From the NCBI GenBank assembly GCA_900554415.1, contig USGU01000017.1:1-51503 (forward strand): DNA of 51,503 nucleotides. Direction: 5' to 3'. The DNA is from an uncultured Lachnospiraceae bacterium (GTDB lineage: Bacteria > Bacillota > Clostridia > Lachnospirales > Lachnospiraceae). The notes under the pieces were generated by a model, which did not search any database, was not told where the DNA came from, and was given only the letters and a program-made list of their open reading frames with translations. Below are positions 18,012 through 27,323 of the stretch, in pieces. Numbering within the stretch: the first letter of the stretch is position 1; the number at the start of each line of letters is the position of its first letter. The position numbers and the translations under genes were made by a program.

Positions 18012-18037
18012 GGGTGTGATTCAGACGAATCACACCC
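18012..18037. terminator. Bidirectional hairpin terminator
   Basis: Perfect 11-bp stem GGGTGTGATTC/GAATCACACCC with loop AGAC, between the plus-strand coiled-coil gene and the convergent aminotransferase. Followed by TTT on plus and TTTT on minus, so it could serve both. Confidence 0.7.
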
Positions 18038-18121
18038 TGATGTTTCCTTTGAGAAAATTTCTAAACATCTTTTTCTTTCATATATCCCACTTTGTATAAC
18101 AGCAAATAGCTATATTCTTTT

Positions 18122-19327
18122 CTATGCATTAAATACATATTTATCCAATCTGTCAAATGCTTCCTGCACTCTTGAATGTGGAAGTGCAAGATTCATACGA
18201 ATAGAACATTCCCCATGGAATGGTCTTCCATCCTGCCAGCCCACACCTACACGGTATCCAGCTTTCAGAAGCTCATCTACGGTCTTTCCATGTTTCTCAC
18301 ACCATTCTTTGCAATCAAGGAATAGCATATAGGTTCCCTGTGGCTTAGCAAGGCTTACACCTTCGAAATGTTCCTGAATGAAATCATATGCGTAGTTTAC
18401 ATTTCCTGACAATACTTCGCGGAGTTCGTCTACCCACTCCATTCCTTCTTCTTTATATGCGCCAATCAGTGCATACATAGAAAGCACATTCATGGAATTA
18501 TAATGGCACTTGCTGCTGCTTGAGCGCACACGGTCACGCAGATAAGAGTTATAAATAATATGGTAACTTCCGATTAACCCTGCCAGGTTAAATGTCTTAC
18601 TTGGCGCATACAGTGCAATGGTGCGATTCTTTGCATCTTCGCTGATAGACTGAAGTGGAATATGTTTATTTCCATTCAGGATAATATCAGACCAGATTTC
18701 ATCACAGATTACAATACAGTCATTGTTCTTGTAAACTTCCATAGCCTTTTCCAGTTCTTCTCTCTCCCAGACTCTTCCGGTTGGGTTATGAGGATTACAG
18801 AATACAGCTACGTGAATTTTGTTTTTCTTGATTTTGGCATCCATGTCCTCATAGTCCATTCTCCAGATGCCTTCTTCATCCCGCTTCAATTCACTGGAAA
18901 CAATCTTGTAGCCTGCCCCTGTGATGCTTCCGGTAAATCCAATATAGGTAGGGCTGTGAACCAGCACGCTGTCACCCGGATTTGCAAATGCGTTCAATGC
19001 AGATACAAGACCACCGAGCACACCATTTTCATAGCCGATTTCTTCTTTGGTAAGTCCTGTCACACCATTGCGTTTTTCCTGCCAGTTGATGATTGCCTGA
19101 TAATACTCATCTCTTGTCATGAAATATCCATATGCAGGATGTGCAAGTCTTTGGCTGATAGCTTCCTGTACGGTCGGAACCGTTGCAAAATTCATGTCTG
19201 CAATCCACATAGGGATAAAGTCAAATGCTTCGTCTCTTGGTCCGAAAGCATTTCCCATAGCAGGAACATCGACAGCGATTGCGTCTTTTCCCAACCGGTC
19301 CATAATTGTTGTAAAATCGTACTTCAT
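18122..19327 (-). CDS. PatB/MalY-type PLP aminotransferase or cystathionine beta-lyase
   Basis: 401-residue fold-type I PLP enzyme. MalY/PatB marks: FIPMWIADMNFATVPTV near the N terminus, HPAYGYF, CNPHNPTGRVW, ICDEIWSDIIL, and the PLP lysine in SKTFNLAGLIGS. Family members cleave C-S bonds (cystathionine, cysteine conjugates) or transaminate. The ATG follows the dppF stop by one base and uses GGAGG inside dppF, so it is the last gene of the peptide-transport operon; this suggests a role in handling imported sulfur-containing peptides or amino acids. A longer frame would overlap dppF. Confidence 0.9.
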   Translation of the reverse strand: MKYDFTTIMDRLGKDAIAVDVPAMGNAFGPRDEAFDFIPMWIADMNFATVPTVQEAISQRLAHPAYGYFMTRDEYYQAIINWQEKRNGVTGLTKEEIGYENGVLGGLVSALNAFANPGDSVLVHSPTYIGFTGSITGAGYKIVSSELKRDEEGIWRMDYEDMDAKIKKNKIHVAVFCNPHNPTGRVWEREELEKAMEVYKNNDCIVICDEIWSDIILNGNKHIPLQSISEDAKNRTIALYAPSKTFNLAGLIGSYHIIYNSYLRDRVRSSSSKCHYNSMNVLSMYALIGAYKEEGMEWVDELREVLSGNVNYAYDFIQEHFEGVSLAKPQGTYMLFLDCKEWCEKHGKTVDELLKAGYRVGVGWQDGRPFHGECSIRMNLALPHSRVQEAFDRLDKYVFNA

Positions 19328-19328
19328 T

Positions 19329-20306
19329 TTATTTTTCCTCCTTGTTGTAGAGATGACATGCCACAAAATGTCCTGGCTCTACCTCTGTCATCTGAGGCTC
19401 TGTTTTACGGCAGATTTCCATACAGTTTTCACAGCGTCCCGCAAATCTGCATCCAGCAGGCGGATTCACCGGACTTGGAACATCACCTTTCAACATAATA
19501 TGCTCTTTCTGTGCAGATGCATCAGGATCTGCTATCGGAACTGCCGATAAAAGTGCTTTCGTATACGGATGTTTCGGAGCAACATATAACTTAGATGACT
19601 CTGTAAGTTCTACCATTTTTCCTAAATACATGACTCCGATACGATCTGATATATGTTTTACAATAGAAAGGTCATGTGCAATAAACAGCATGGTCAGATT
19701 CTTTTCTTTCTGCAATTTCATTAGCAAGTTGACAATCTGCGCCTGTATAGAAACATCCAGCGCTGAAATAGGTTCATCACAAAATAAGAATTCTGGATTG
19801 ACGGAAAGTGCTCTTGCAATTCCAATTCTCTGACGCTGCCCGCCCGAAAATTCATGTACATTTCTTGATGCATGCTCTGCATTTAATCCAACCATCTCGA
19901 GCAGTTCTGCAACCATCTTCTTTTCTTCTGCTTTGTTTTTCGCCATCCCATGAATCTGGATTCCTTCTGCTATTATATCATAAACTTTCTGATGTGGGTC
20001 AAGAGAAGCATACGGATCTTGAAAAATCATCTGCACACGCTTCGTAAATTCAAACCGTTCTTTCTTTGACATCGTATGAATATTTTTCCCACGAAATAGA
20101 ACCTCGCCGTCTGTAACCGGATACATTCCAAGACAGGTTTTTCCGCAAGTTGTTTTTCCACATCCAGACTCTCCAACGATACCCAGAGTTTCTCCTTCAT
20201 AAATATCAAATGACACATCATCAACAGCCTTTAACTGCTGCTTTTGTGCGGCCGGATAATATTTTTTTAAGTTCTTAACCTCTAATATTTTCTTTGGGTT
20301 AGGCAT
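19329..20306 (-). CDS. Peptide ABC transporter ATPase (DppF/OppF-like)
   Basis: 325 residues. Walker A GESGCGKTT, Q-loop IFQDPYASLDP, signature FSGGQRQRIGIARAL, Walker B FLFCDEPISALD, and the C-terminal oligopeptide-transporter extension with the Cys cluster CRFAGRCENCMEICR that holds a Fe-S or metal site in many DppF proteins. The ATG overlaps the end of dppD by 8 bases with GGAAGG ahead. One of two ATPases of the transporter. Confidence 0.93.
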   Translation of the reverse strand: MPNPKKILEVKNLKKYYPAAQKQQLKAVDDVSFDIYEGETLGIVGESGCGKTTCGKTCLGMYPVTDGEVLFRGKNIHTMSKKERFEFTKRVQMIFQDPYASLDPHQKVYDIIAEGIQIHGMAKNKAEEKKMVAELLEMVGLNAEHASRNVHEFSGGQRQRIGIARALSVNPEFLFCDEPISALDVSIQAQIVNLLMKLQKEKNLTMLFIAHDLSIVKHISDRIGVMYLGKMVELTESSKLYVAPKHPYTKALLSAVPIADPDASAQKEHIMLKGDVPSPVNPPAGCRFAGRCENCMEICRKTEPQMTEVEPGHFVACHLYNKEEK

Positions 20307-21303
20307 GTAAAACACCTTCCTTTCCGGCACGTTCATCCATCAGCCAGCAAGCTGCTCTGTGACTGGAGGATATTGTTTTTTCTTCTGGCATATACTGTGC
20401 ACAAATATTCATAGCATACGGACATCTATCGCAAAATGCACATCCTTTTGGCGGATTTGTCATATCCGGAATGTTTCCTTCTATGGTGCGAAGCATTTGT
20501 TTTCCATCTCTATCCAGTCTAGGAACAGAATTTAAAAGTGCTTTTGTATATGGATGTACCGGATTATAAAATATCTCTCTGACCGTACCCTCTTCTACAA
20601 TTTTTCCAGCATACATAACTACAATTTTATCAGCCACATCTGCCACAATTCCCAAATCATGCGTAATCAATAAAATCGCCATATTCAGTTTCTTCTGCAA
20701 TGCTTTCATTTCTGACAAGATCTGTGCCTGAATCGTCACATCCAAAGATGTGGTTGGTTCGTCTGCAATCAACAGTTTCGGATGTGAGATCAGCGCAATT
20801 GCGATCATAATCCTCTGACGCATTCCGCCTGATAACTCATGCGGATATTTTTCCAGGCAATTTTCTGCATCTGCAATGCCTGTTAATTTTAACATATCAA
20901 TTACTTTCTTCTTTTTTTCTTCCTTAGAAATGGTTGCAGCATGATTATCAAGACTTTCCATGATTTGTTTTCCGATTTTCATAGTCGGATTTAACGATAC
21001 CAGCGCATCCTGGAAAATCATAGAACATTCTTTACCACGAAATTTCTTCCACTCCTTAGGAGAATACTTCGCAATGTCTGTGCCCTCAAAAATAATCTGG
21101 CTTCCATCCATTATTTTACCCGGTCTTTTTACAAGCCCCATAATACTTTTCGCTGTAACAGATTTTCCGCAGCCTGATTCACCTACCAGCGCAACCGTCT
21201 GTCCTTCTTCAATGGAGAACGATATATCACGCACTGCCTGCACAGTACCTCCATATGCAGCAAAATTCACTGCCACATGTTTCATCTCTAACAAATTATT
21301 CAT
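20299..21303 (-). CDS. Peptide ABC transporter ATPase (DppD/OppD-like)
   Basis: 334 residues. Walker A GESGCGKSVT, IFQDALVSLNP, signature LSGGMRQRIMIAIAL, Walker B LLIADEPTTSLD, and a C-terminal extension with CAFCDRCPYAMNIC. Pairs with the downstream DppF-like ATPase. About 40 bases after the dppC stop. Confidence 0.93.
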   Translation of the reverse strand: MNNLLEMKHVAVNFAAYGGTVQAVRDISFSIEEGQTVALVGESGCGKSVTAKSIMGLVKRPGKIMDGSQIIFEGTDIAKYSPKEWKKFRGKECSMIFQDALVSLNPTMKIGKQIMESLDNHAATISKEEKKKKVIDMLKLTGIADAENCLEKYPHELSGGMRQRIMIAIALISHPKLLIADEPTTSLDVTIQAQILSEMKALQKKLNMAILLITHDLGIVADVADKIVVMYAGKIVEEGTVREIFYNPVHPYTKALLNSVPRLDRDGKQMLRTIEGNIPDMTNPPKGCAFCDRCPYAMNICAQYMPEEKTISSSHRAACWLMDERAGKEGVLHA

Positions 21304-21343
21304 TTTTCATTCCCTTTCACCAAGGTGGTTTCTGCATATTTCT

Positions 21344-22261
21344 CTATTCTACAATTTTAGGTTCTAAGGCATTTCGCAGAATATCGCCCAGCAGGTTAAA
21401 GCTCAAAACTGTAATTAAAATCATTACACCCGGATATACTGCCAGTAATGGATAATCTAAAATATGTGCCTGTGCTCCCTGAAGCATACTTCCCCAGGAT
21501 GCTCTTGGAATCTGCACACCTAATCCCAGGAAACTTAAGGAAGATTCCATTAAGATCGCATTGGCCACACTCAAACTTGCAGCTACGATAACCGGTCCTA
21601 AAATATTAGGAACGATATGTTTTACGATTACACGGAAATTAGATGCTCCAAGATTCTGTGTTGCAACCACAAAATCTCTCTCCTTTAGAGACATCGTTTC
21701 CGCCCTGGTAATTCTCGCAACGGATGCCCAAGAAAACAGACTCAATACAACAATCAAAGTTGGTAAACCCGGCTTTAAGAATGTATTTAAAATTACCATT
21801 AAAAGCATACTCGGCAGTGCAAGAAAAATATCCGTAAAGCTCATTAAAAACATATCCACTTTTCCGCCAACATAACCTGAGAACACACCCAAGGATGTTC
21901 CGATTACAACGGTCATAATCATAGACATGAATCCAACTAATAAAGAAACTCTCCCACCATATAGAGTTCTGGTAAAATAATCTCTTCCGTATTCATCCGT
22001 ACCAAACCAGTGACTTGCTGAAATACCTTGCAATTTTTGAGAGCCATCTAACTTATATGGGTCATATGGACTAAGTGGTGCCAAAAGAACAGCAATGATG
22101 AGAATTACCAGGAGCACAACACTTATCATTGCAACCTTGTTCTTTTTCAGTTCTTTCCAGATATCCTTCCATACACTCTGTGTTTCCACAGAGACTTCAA
22201 CGGTTTTCTTTTTTTTCAATTTTGCAAACGAATCATTCGTTACCACGATATTATTTTCCAC
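21344..22261 (-). CDS. Peptide ABC transporter permease (DppC/OppC-like)
   Basis: 305 residues, N-terminal cytosolic segment, then helix VAMISVVLLVILIIAVLLAP and five more helices; HWFGTDEYGRDYFTRTLYGGRVSL is the OppC signature and RAETMSLKERDFVVATQNLGAS is the EAA loop. The GTG start was chosen because GGAGG lies 8 bases before it; it overlaps the dppB stop by 11 bases. Confidence 0.92.
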   Translation of the reverse strand: MENNIVVTNDSFAKLKKKKTVEVSVETQSVWKDIWKELKKNKVAMISVVLLVILIIAVLLAPLSPYDPYKLDGSQKLQGISASHWFGTDEYGRDYFTRTLYGGRVSLLVGFMSMIMTVVIGTSLGVFSGYVGGKVDMFLMSFTDIFLALPSMLLMVILNTFLKPGLPTLIVVLSLFSWASVARITRAETMSLKERDFVVATQNLGASNFRVIVKHIVPNILGPVIVAASLSVANAILMESSLSFLGLGVQIPRASWGSMLQGAQAHILDYPLLAVYPGVMILITVLSFNLLGDILRNALEPKIVE

Positions 22262-23216
22262 CAGATGCACCTCCTCGCTTAATCCTCGGATCAACAAAGG
22301 CATATAATAAATCTGCAATAAAATTACCAACTACCAGAAGGAAACCTGAAAGCATGACATATGCCATGATTACTGGATAATCCCTTGATCCAATCGCTGA
22401 CATTGCAAAAGTTCCGATTCCAGGCCATCCGAAAACACTTTCTACAATAAAGGATCCGCATACTAACGATGCCAGATTCATTCCCATCAATGTAATAATT
22501 GGCAACAATGTGTTCTTCAGCACATGTTTAAATAAGATCTTTGTCTGGGAATCCCCTTTTGCCTCAGCTGTAAGTACATACTCTTCACTTAACTGTCCGA
22601 TTGTATTTGCACGAATATAACGGATATAAACTGCAATATGTCCAATACTAAGCGTAATGCATGGAAGAATCATATGCTGAAATGTGTCAAAAGCAGATGC
22701 ATTTCCAACAGTATGCATTCCCGAAGAAGGCAATACCTTTAATATCGCAGCAAATACGATGATCAGCAGCATGCCAAACCAGAAAGAAGGAATGGACATC
22801 CCCATATACGCTAACGAACTTATCAAATTATCAAGCCAAGAATTCTTCTTATACCCCGACCATAATCCGAGTGGGATTGCAAGTAGAAGCGATAAAATCA
22901 TGGAGCTTCCCATAAGTATGATTGTCGCCGGAAGGCGCTGCATAAATTGTGGCCACACAGCTGATTTATTGGATAAGGATACGCCCAAATCGCCATGTAC
23001 AGCACGCTTTGCCCAGGCGAAATACTGCTCTGTCATACTCTTATCCAATCCCAATTGTGCAATCACATTGGCCCTCTGTTCTTCTGTCATCTCCGGATTC
23101 ACATACATATCCGATATATCACCTGGTGCAAAATAGACAATCGCAAACGAAAAGAAGGAAATCAATATCATTACGATTGCTACCTGAGCCGTCTTTTTTA
23201 AACAATATTTCCACAT
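22251..23216 (-). CDS. Peptide ABC transporter permease (DppB/OppB-like)
   Basis: 321 residues, six helices. N-terminal helix (VAIVMILISFFSFAIVYFAPGD), ANVIAQLGLDKSMTEQYFAW linker, and EAA loop LTAEAKGDSQTKILFKHVLKN. The start MWKYCLKK follows AGAGGA; a start 22 codons earlier would use sequence within the dppA-dppB stem-loop. Confidence 0.92.
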   Translation of the reverse strand: MWKYCLKKTAQVAIVMILISFFSFAIVYFAPGDISDMYVNPEMTEEQRANVIAQLGLDKSMTEQYFAWAKRAVHGDLGVSLSNKSAVWPQFMQRLPATIILMGSSMILSLLLAIPLGLWSGYKKNSWLDNLISSLAYMGMSIPSFWFGMLLIIVFAAILKVLPSSGMHTVGNASAFDTFQHMILPCITLSIGHIAVYIRYIRANTIGQLSEEYVLTAEAKGDSQTKILFKHVLKNTLLPIITLMGMNLASLVCGSFIVESVFGWPGIGTFAMSAIGSRDYPVIMAYVMLSGFLLVVGNFIADLLYAFVDPRIKRGGASGGK

Positions 23217-23249
23217 AAGTATTCCTCTCTGTAAAACCGAATATAGGAA

Positions 23250-23285
23250 AGAATGTGGCTTGTCTTTAAAGGCATGCCACATTCT
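23250..23285 (-). other. Stem-loop between dppA and dppB
   Basis: Inverted repeat AGAATGTGGC/GCCACATTCT with a 16-base loop between the binding-protein gene and the first permease gene. No good T run follows, so it looks like an intercistronic stabilising or partial-termination hairpin that would keep binding-protein mRNA in excess. Confidence 0.6.
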
Positions 23286-23312
23286 GTTTAATTTCAGCTA
23301 ATGTAAGGTTTT

Positions 23313-24914
23313 CTAGTCTACATGAATAGATAAGTAATCAATAAATTCAGGAATTACGGATGAACCATCTAAACCAGTAACATTTTTCTGTGAAACCATA
23401 ACATAGTTAGTATAGGTAAGTGGGTATTCCCAGCATTCTTCCAAAGCTTTGTCCTGGATTGTATTCCAAAGTTCCTGTTTTTCTTTTGCATCTGCTGTTC
23501 CTATTGCTTTCTTAGCAAGTCCTGAAACTTCATCGCTGTATCCACAATCACACAGACGATTTGTAAAGTAGCTGATTGCCTGTCCACAGTTAGAACCACG
23601 CTGTGAATCCCATCCATTTGTACCAAGATCCCATGTGGTAGCCAGTTCTTTGTCTTTGCTTGCAAAGAAACGAGGGAAGAATGTAGAAGTATCGCAGCTT
23701 TCGATTTTTACTGTAACACCGATTTCTGCTAACTGCTGCTGTACTACAGTTGCTACTGCTTCCATGTTTGCACGGTCTGAGTTGTAAATATAGACAAGTT
23801 CTTTTCCTTCCAGTCCAGAAGATTTTGCAAGTTTTTTTGCTTCTTCCAAATTGAAGTCATATCCTTTACAGTTTTTATTGTAAATAGACTGGTCTGGTGT
23901 GATAAGACTGTTAGCAGGCCGTGCCAGCTCATCTGATCCCCATGCAAAATCAATAATATCATCTTTATTAAGAGCAAGGAAAATAGCTCTTCTTGCGTCC
24001 TGAGATAAATTAGACATTGTTGGTCCGTTTGGATTTAACTGAAGATAGTTAAGACGAGCTTCTGATACACTGTACATATTGTATTTGTCAGATGCTGCTT
24101 TATATTTCTTCAGATCTTCTGCACTTGTAACACGCATATAATCGATTCCGCCATTTTCGAATTCAATCTGTTTCGTGCTTCCGCTACCGATTGTTTTCAT
24201 AATAACTTTCTTAACCGAAGGAGTTCCTCTGTAATAATCATCTCTTGCTGTATATACAAAACTGTCTTCATTAATTTCACTTACGACATATGCTCCAGAT
24301 GTAGCCATTCCTGGTGTCTTGAAGTATGTGCTGTCATCAATCTTTGATGGATCGTTATCAAATGCATGTGCCGGCATTGGATAGAACTGAGCTAATGTTC
24401 TTACGTAATTGTCATATACAGATGGAAGGATGAATTCCAAAGTCTTATCGTCTACTTCGTTAAACTTCACTTCTTCTCCGTTTACCATATTAAATGAAGT
24501 AGGTCCGCCATATGCTAATACACCATAATCAATTGTAAAAAGAACGTCTTTTACAGTAACAGGTTCTCCATCACTCCATGTTGCCTTATCATTAATATGA
24601 AGCGTATAAGTAAGACCATCTTCTGAAATATCAAGCTTATCTGCCAGATAATATTCCAGTCCGTCTTTTGTCTCAGCAAATAAAGGTTCATAGATTGGAC
24701 GGATCGCACTTACTAAGTCATCACTGCTCTGTGCACTTGGCTGAAGTGAATTAGGCTTATATCCCATTGCCACTGTAAATGTGCCATCGCCGCTCTTCTG
24801 TGTTGTCTCTTCCTTTGTTGTCTCGTTTGTCTTATTGTCATTCTTTCCGCATCCAACGGCCATAGTAGCTACCATAGCTGTTGCGAGAAGAATCGATAAG
24901 ATTCTCTTCTTCAT
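23313..24914 (-). CDS. Peptide-binding lipoprotein (family 5 solute-binding protein)
   Basis: 533 residues. Signal peptide MKKRILSILLATAMVATMAVGCG with lipobox and Cys22, then a Thr/Glu/Lys linker. SBP_5 fold: LEYYLADKLDISEDGLTYT, ATWSDGEPVTVKDVLFT, RAIFLALNKDDII are family blocks. Binds oligopeptides or dipeptides for the permease encoded downstream. GGAGG precedes the ATG. First gene of the operon; its promoter region carries several dyads (24988-25072). Confidence 0.93.
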   Translation of the reverse strand: MKKRILSILLATAMVATMAVGCGKNDNKTNETTKEETTQKSGDGTFTVAMGYKPNSLQPSAQSSDDLVSAIRPIYEPLFAETKDGLEYYLADKLDISEDGLTYTLHINDKATWSDGEPVTVKDVLFTIDYGVLAYGGPTSFNMVNGEEVKFNEVDDKTLEFILPSVYDNYVRTLAQFYPMPAHAFDNDPSKIDDSTYFKTPGMATSGAYVVSEINEDSFVYTARDDYYRGTPSVKKVIMKTIGSGSTKQIEFENGGIDYMRVTSAEDLKKYKAASDKYNMYSVSEARLNYLQLNPNGPTMSNLSQDARRAIFLALNKDDIIDFAWGSDELARPANSLITPDQSIYNKNCKGYDFNLEEAKKLAKSSGLEGKELVYIYNSDRANMEAVATVVQQQLAEIGVTVKIESCDTSTFFPRFFASKDKELATTWDLGTNGWDSQRGSNCGQAISYFTNRLCDCGYSDEVSGLAKKAIGTADAKEKQELWNTIQDKALEECWEYPLTYTNYVMVSQKNVTGLDGSSVIPEFIDYLSIHVD

Positions 24915-24987
24915 TATTGTTCCTCCTCTTTGTAATTCGTTAATTATCCATTGCAGCCTTGGGACTTCTCCCGACTGACTACCAAAA

Positions 24988-25072
24988 AGTATAGAGGAAT
25001 CCTCTTAGAATTTAAATTTACAAACCAGCTTCTTTGTAAACCAGGTTTACATTTATCGTGTTTTGTAAACCA
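24988..25072 (-). promoter_or_regulatory. dpp promoter with TetR-type dyads
   Basis: Minus-strand promoter TTTAAA (25011-25016), 17 bases, TATACT (24988-24993). The dyad AGAGGA-A-TCCTCT (24993-25005) fills the spacer. Upstream sits a perfect dyad TGTAAACC-A-GGTTTACA (25035-25051) and a further half-site TGTAAACCA (25064-25072). The adjacent TetR gene is the obvious candidate binder. Confidence 0.6.
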
Positions 25073-25093
25073 ATTATTTTAAAAAAAATGGTA

Positions 25094-25122
25094 TAATAAA
25101 AGGTTATGGTTTCCCATAACCT
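25094..25122 (-). terminator. Terminator of the tetR gene
   Basis: On the minus strand AGGTTATGG-GAAA-CCATAACCT followed by TTTTATTAT. The stem overlaps the TAG stop codon of the TetR gene. Confidence 0.8.
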
Positions 25123-25660
25123 AATGATAATAATCTCTAATTGGCTCCGGAACACAGCTACATAAGAGATCCGTCACCTCTTTCGGAGACCGGTTGTCTT
25201 TCTCTCTTAACCAGGTAAATGTGAGGCGAGTTCTTGCAAGATTCCACATATAAATAGAAACTTCAATGTCATCGGGGATGTCCGTATATCCAAATTTCTC
25301 TTTCAGCTGTCTTTCCATACATAGAATTGAATAGGAAGTGATATAATCCAAGATGCAATTCTGCCCTTCATACGCAGCGACATTCACATAAAAATCTCGT
25401 TTCCGAAGCATATATTCCAAAATTCTTGTATGATATTCTCTCAACTCGAACTTCGGCAGACTCCTAAAAATCCGTTCCACATCTCTCCGATATATCCAAC
25501 TGACCAAATCATACTTATCTTTAAAGTGATTATAAAAGGCAGTTCTTGAAACATCACAATTTTTTACAATATCCTGCACTCCAATATTTACAAAGGATTT
25601 TCTCTTCAATAAATCTTCTATAGAGTCTGCAAGTATGCTCTTTGCATCTGTCTTAATCAC
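25121..25660 (-). CDS. TetR/AcrR-family regulator (DhaS-like)
   Basis: 179 residues. N-terminal HTH: VNIGVQDIVKNCDVSRTAFYNHFKDKYDLVSW, with the DhaS-like DKYDLVxWI signature; the C-terminal half is the TetR_C_8 type. It lies directly upstream of dppA in the same direction but is separated by its own terminator, so it probably controls the dpp operon through the dyads in between. Related to the three TetR proteins at 34.6, 43.5 and 45.4 kb but more divergent. Confidence 0.85.
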   Translation of the reverse strand: MIKTDAKSILADSIEDLLKRKSFVNIGVQDIVKNCDVSRTAFYNHFKDKYDLVSWIYRRDVERIFRSLPKFELREYHTRILEYMLRKRDFYVNVAAYEGQNCILDYITSYSILCMERQLKEKFGYTDIPDDIEVSIYMWNLARTRLTFTWLREKDNRSPKEVTDLLCSCVPEPIRDYYH

Positions 25661-25806
25661 CCTGTCACGTCCATTCTGCTTATCTGCTGTTATCTATGTC
25701 CTCCAACTATTTTATTATTCTACTTACTCTGCACCGAATTGTCCAATTGTTAAAAATGATACAACACGCCGATTTATTGATTTTATCTATATATCATTCC
25801 TTTGTT

Positions 25807-27210
25807 TTAGGCGGAAATAAACCGGAATACTGCATCCAGTCTTCTTACTGCTTCCCTTAATATTTCCTCATTTAACTCCGAATAGTTCAGTATTATAATA
25901 TGCTGATACCGTTCCTCTGCTTCCGCGCAGAATTCTGACAAGAATTCTATATGTATTTTCTGCTGTTTTGCCAGCCATTTTAATTCAATGTCTGCCAGAC
26001 TGGTATCCAGCCATACCAGCAAATGGGTGCCACAGTCCATTCCTCCGATTTCTTTCACCGGAAGATGCTTTGCTTCCCGGATAATCTGAATCAGCAAATC
26101 CCGCTGCGCAGAATAGTGCTTCTTTAACCGGCTTACATGCCTTTCAAAATATTTCCGGTCAATAAATTTCGCAAGGGCATACTGTTCACAGGTGGATGCC
26201 GTATTGGAATAAAAGGTAGCACTTTCCAGATATCTTCTCATCAGCTTTTCTGGTAAAATCATATAACTGATTCTTAAGGATGGTGCCAATGTCTTGCTGA
26301 ATGTATTCATATAAATAACCCGGTGCTGCGTATCCATACTATATAAGGTAGGAATCATGCGGGAATTATAGCGGAATTCGCAGTCATAATCATCCTCAAT
26401 AATATAACGCTCCATTTTGCGCGCACACCATTCCAGAAGTTCCTGCCTGCGCGCTACAGTCATGACTGTGCCGAGCGGATAGCTGTGCTCCGGTGATACA
26501 TGAATCACATCTGCCCCCTTTTCGCGCAGACTGTCCATATCAATTCCATTTTCGTTCATGGGAACAGGAGTCCATGTTACACCAAACTCATCATAAATTC
26601 CCGGTATTTTCTTAGAGCCCGGACTTTCCACCGCGTAAATGGCATCCTGCGGAAGAATTTTCATCAGACGATTGTACAGATATTCTATTCCGGATCCTAT
26701 GATAATACACTCTGGGGACACCTGCATTTTACGGGTTCGATATAAATATTCTGCTATGGCTGTCCGCAGTTCTTTGATTCCTTGAAAATGTGCTCTTCTG
26801 ACCAGTTCCACATCGTATTCTGACAATACTTCCCGCATAACTTTCCGCCACTGGGTAAATGGAAATTTCTCATAGGCGGTATTATTTACCGTAAAATCTG
26901 CAAACCATGTTTCTTCTTCATAAACCGGCTCATATTCAGCCGGTTCCGACCGATACTCGGACACAGTCTCTACATCCGCAACGAAATATCCTCTCTTTTC
27001 TTCCGAATATAGGTACCCTTCCACCACAAGCTGTTCGTAGGCATTGATGACCGTTTTCACACTGATGTTATTTTCTCTGGCAAATTCACGCTTGGAAGGA
27101 AGCTTCATTCCTGCGGGCAAATGTCCGCTCAGAATGTCATTTTTCAGACAGTCATATAAATATTCATATAACGGCTGTCCTTCTCTCTTATCAAAATCAT
27201 ATCGAATCAT
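25807..27210 (-). CDS. MocR/PdxR-type regulator (GntR HTH fused to aminotransferase domain)
   Basis: 467 residues. Residues 1-75 are a GntR winged helix (GQPLYEYLYDCLKNDILSG, KLPSKREFARENNISVKTV, GYFVAD). The rest is a fold-type I aminotransferase domain with IIEDDYDCEFRY and the PLP lysine in FSKTLAPSLRISYM. Such regulators sense PLP-amine adducts. It is divergent from the SDR/NTF2-like operon, so that operon is its likely target. It could alternatively regulate vitamin B6 metabolism elsewhere. Confidence 0.9.
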   Translation of the reverse strand: MIRYDFDKREGQPLYEYLYDCLKNDILSGHLPAGMKLPSKREFARENNISVKTVINAYEQLVVEGYLYSEEKRGYFVADVETVSEYRSEPAEYEPVYEEETWFADFTVNNTAYEKFPFTQWRKVMREVLSEYDVELVRRAHFQGIKELRTAIAEYLYRTRKMQVSPECIIIGSGIEYLYNRLMKILPQDAIYAVESPGSKKIPGIYDEFGVTWTPVPMNENGIDMDSLREKGADVIHVSPEHSYPLGTVMTVARRQELLEWCARKMERYIIEDDYDCEFRYNSRMIPTLYSMDTQHRVIYMNTFSKTLAPSLRISYMILPEKLMRRYLESATFYSNTASTCEQYALAKFIDRKYFERHVSRLKKHYSAQRDLLIQIIREAKHLPVKEIGGMDCGTHLLVWLDTSLADIELKWLAKQQKIHIEFLSEFCAEAEERYQHIIILNYSELNEEILREAVRRLDAVFRFISA

Positions 27211-27239
27211 AATCTGGTTACCTTATTTTTTATTATTTT

Positions 27240-27275
27240 GGGTATTTCAATATACCCATTTAAAATTATAATGGG
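27240..27275. promoter_or_regulatory. Overlapping dyads between mocR and the SDR gene
   Basis: GGGTAT-N6-ATACCC (27240-27257) overlaps CCCAT-N11-ATGGG (27255-27275), in the 113-base divergent gap. TATAAT-like words lie inside. Probable MocR-controlled divergent promoter, not resolved further. Confidence 0.4.
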
Positions 27276-27323
27276 AATTATAAAATTTGTAAACGAAATT
27301 CATAAGAATATCAGGAGGTTACT

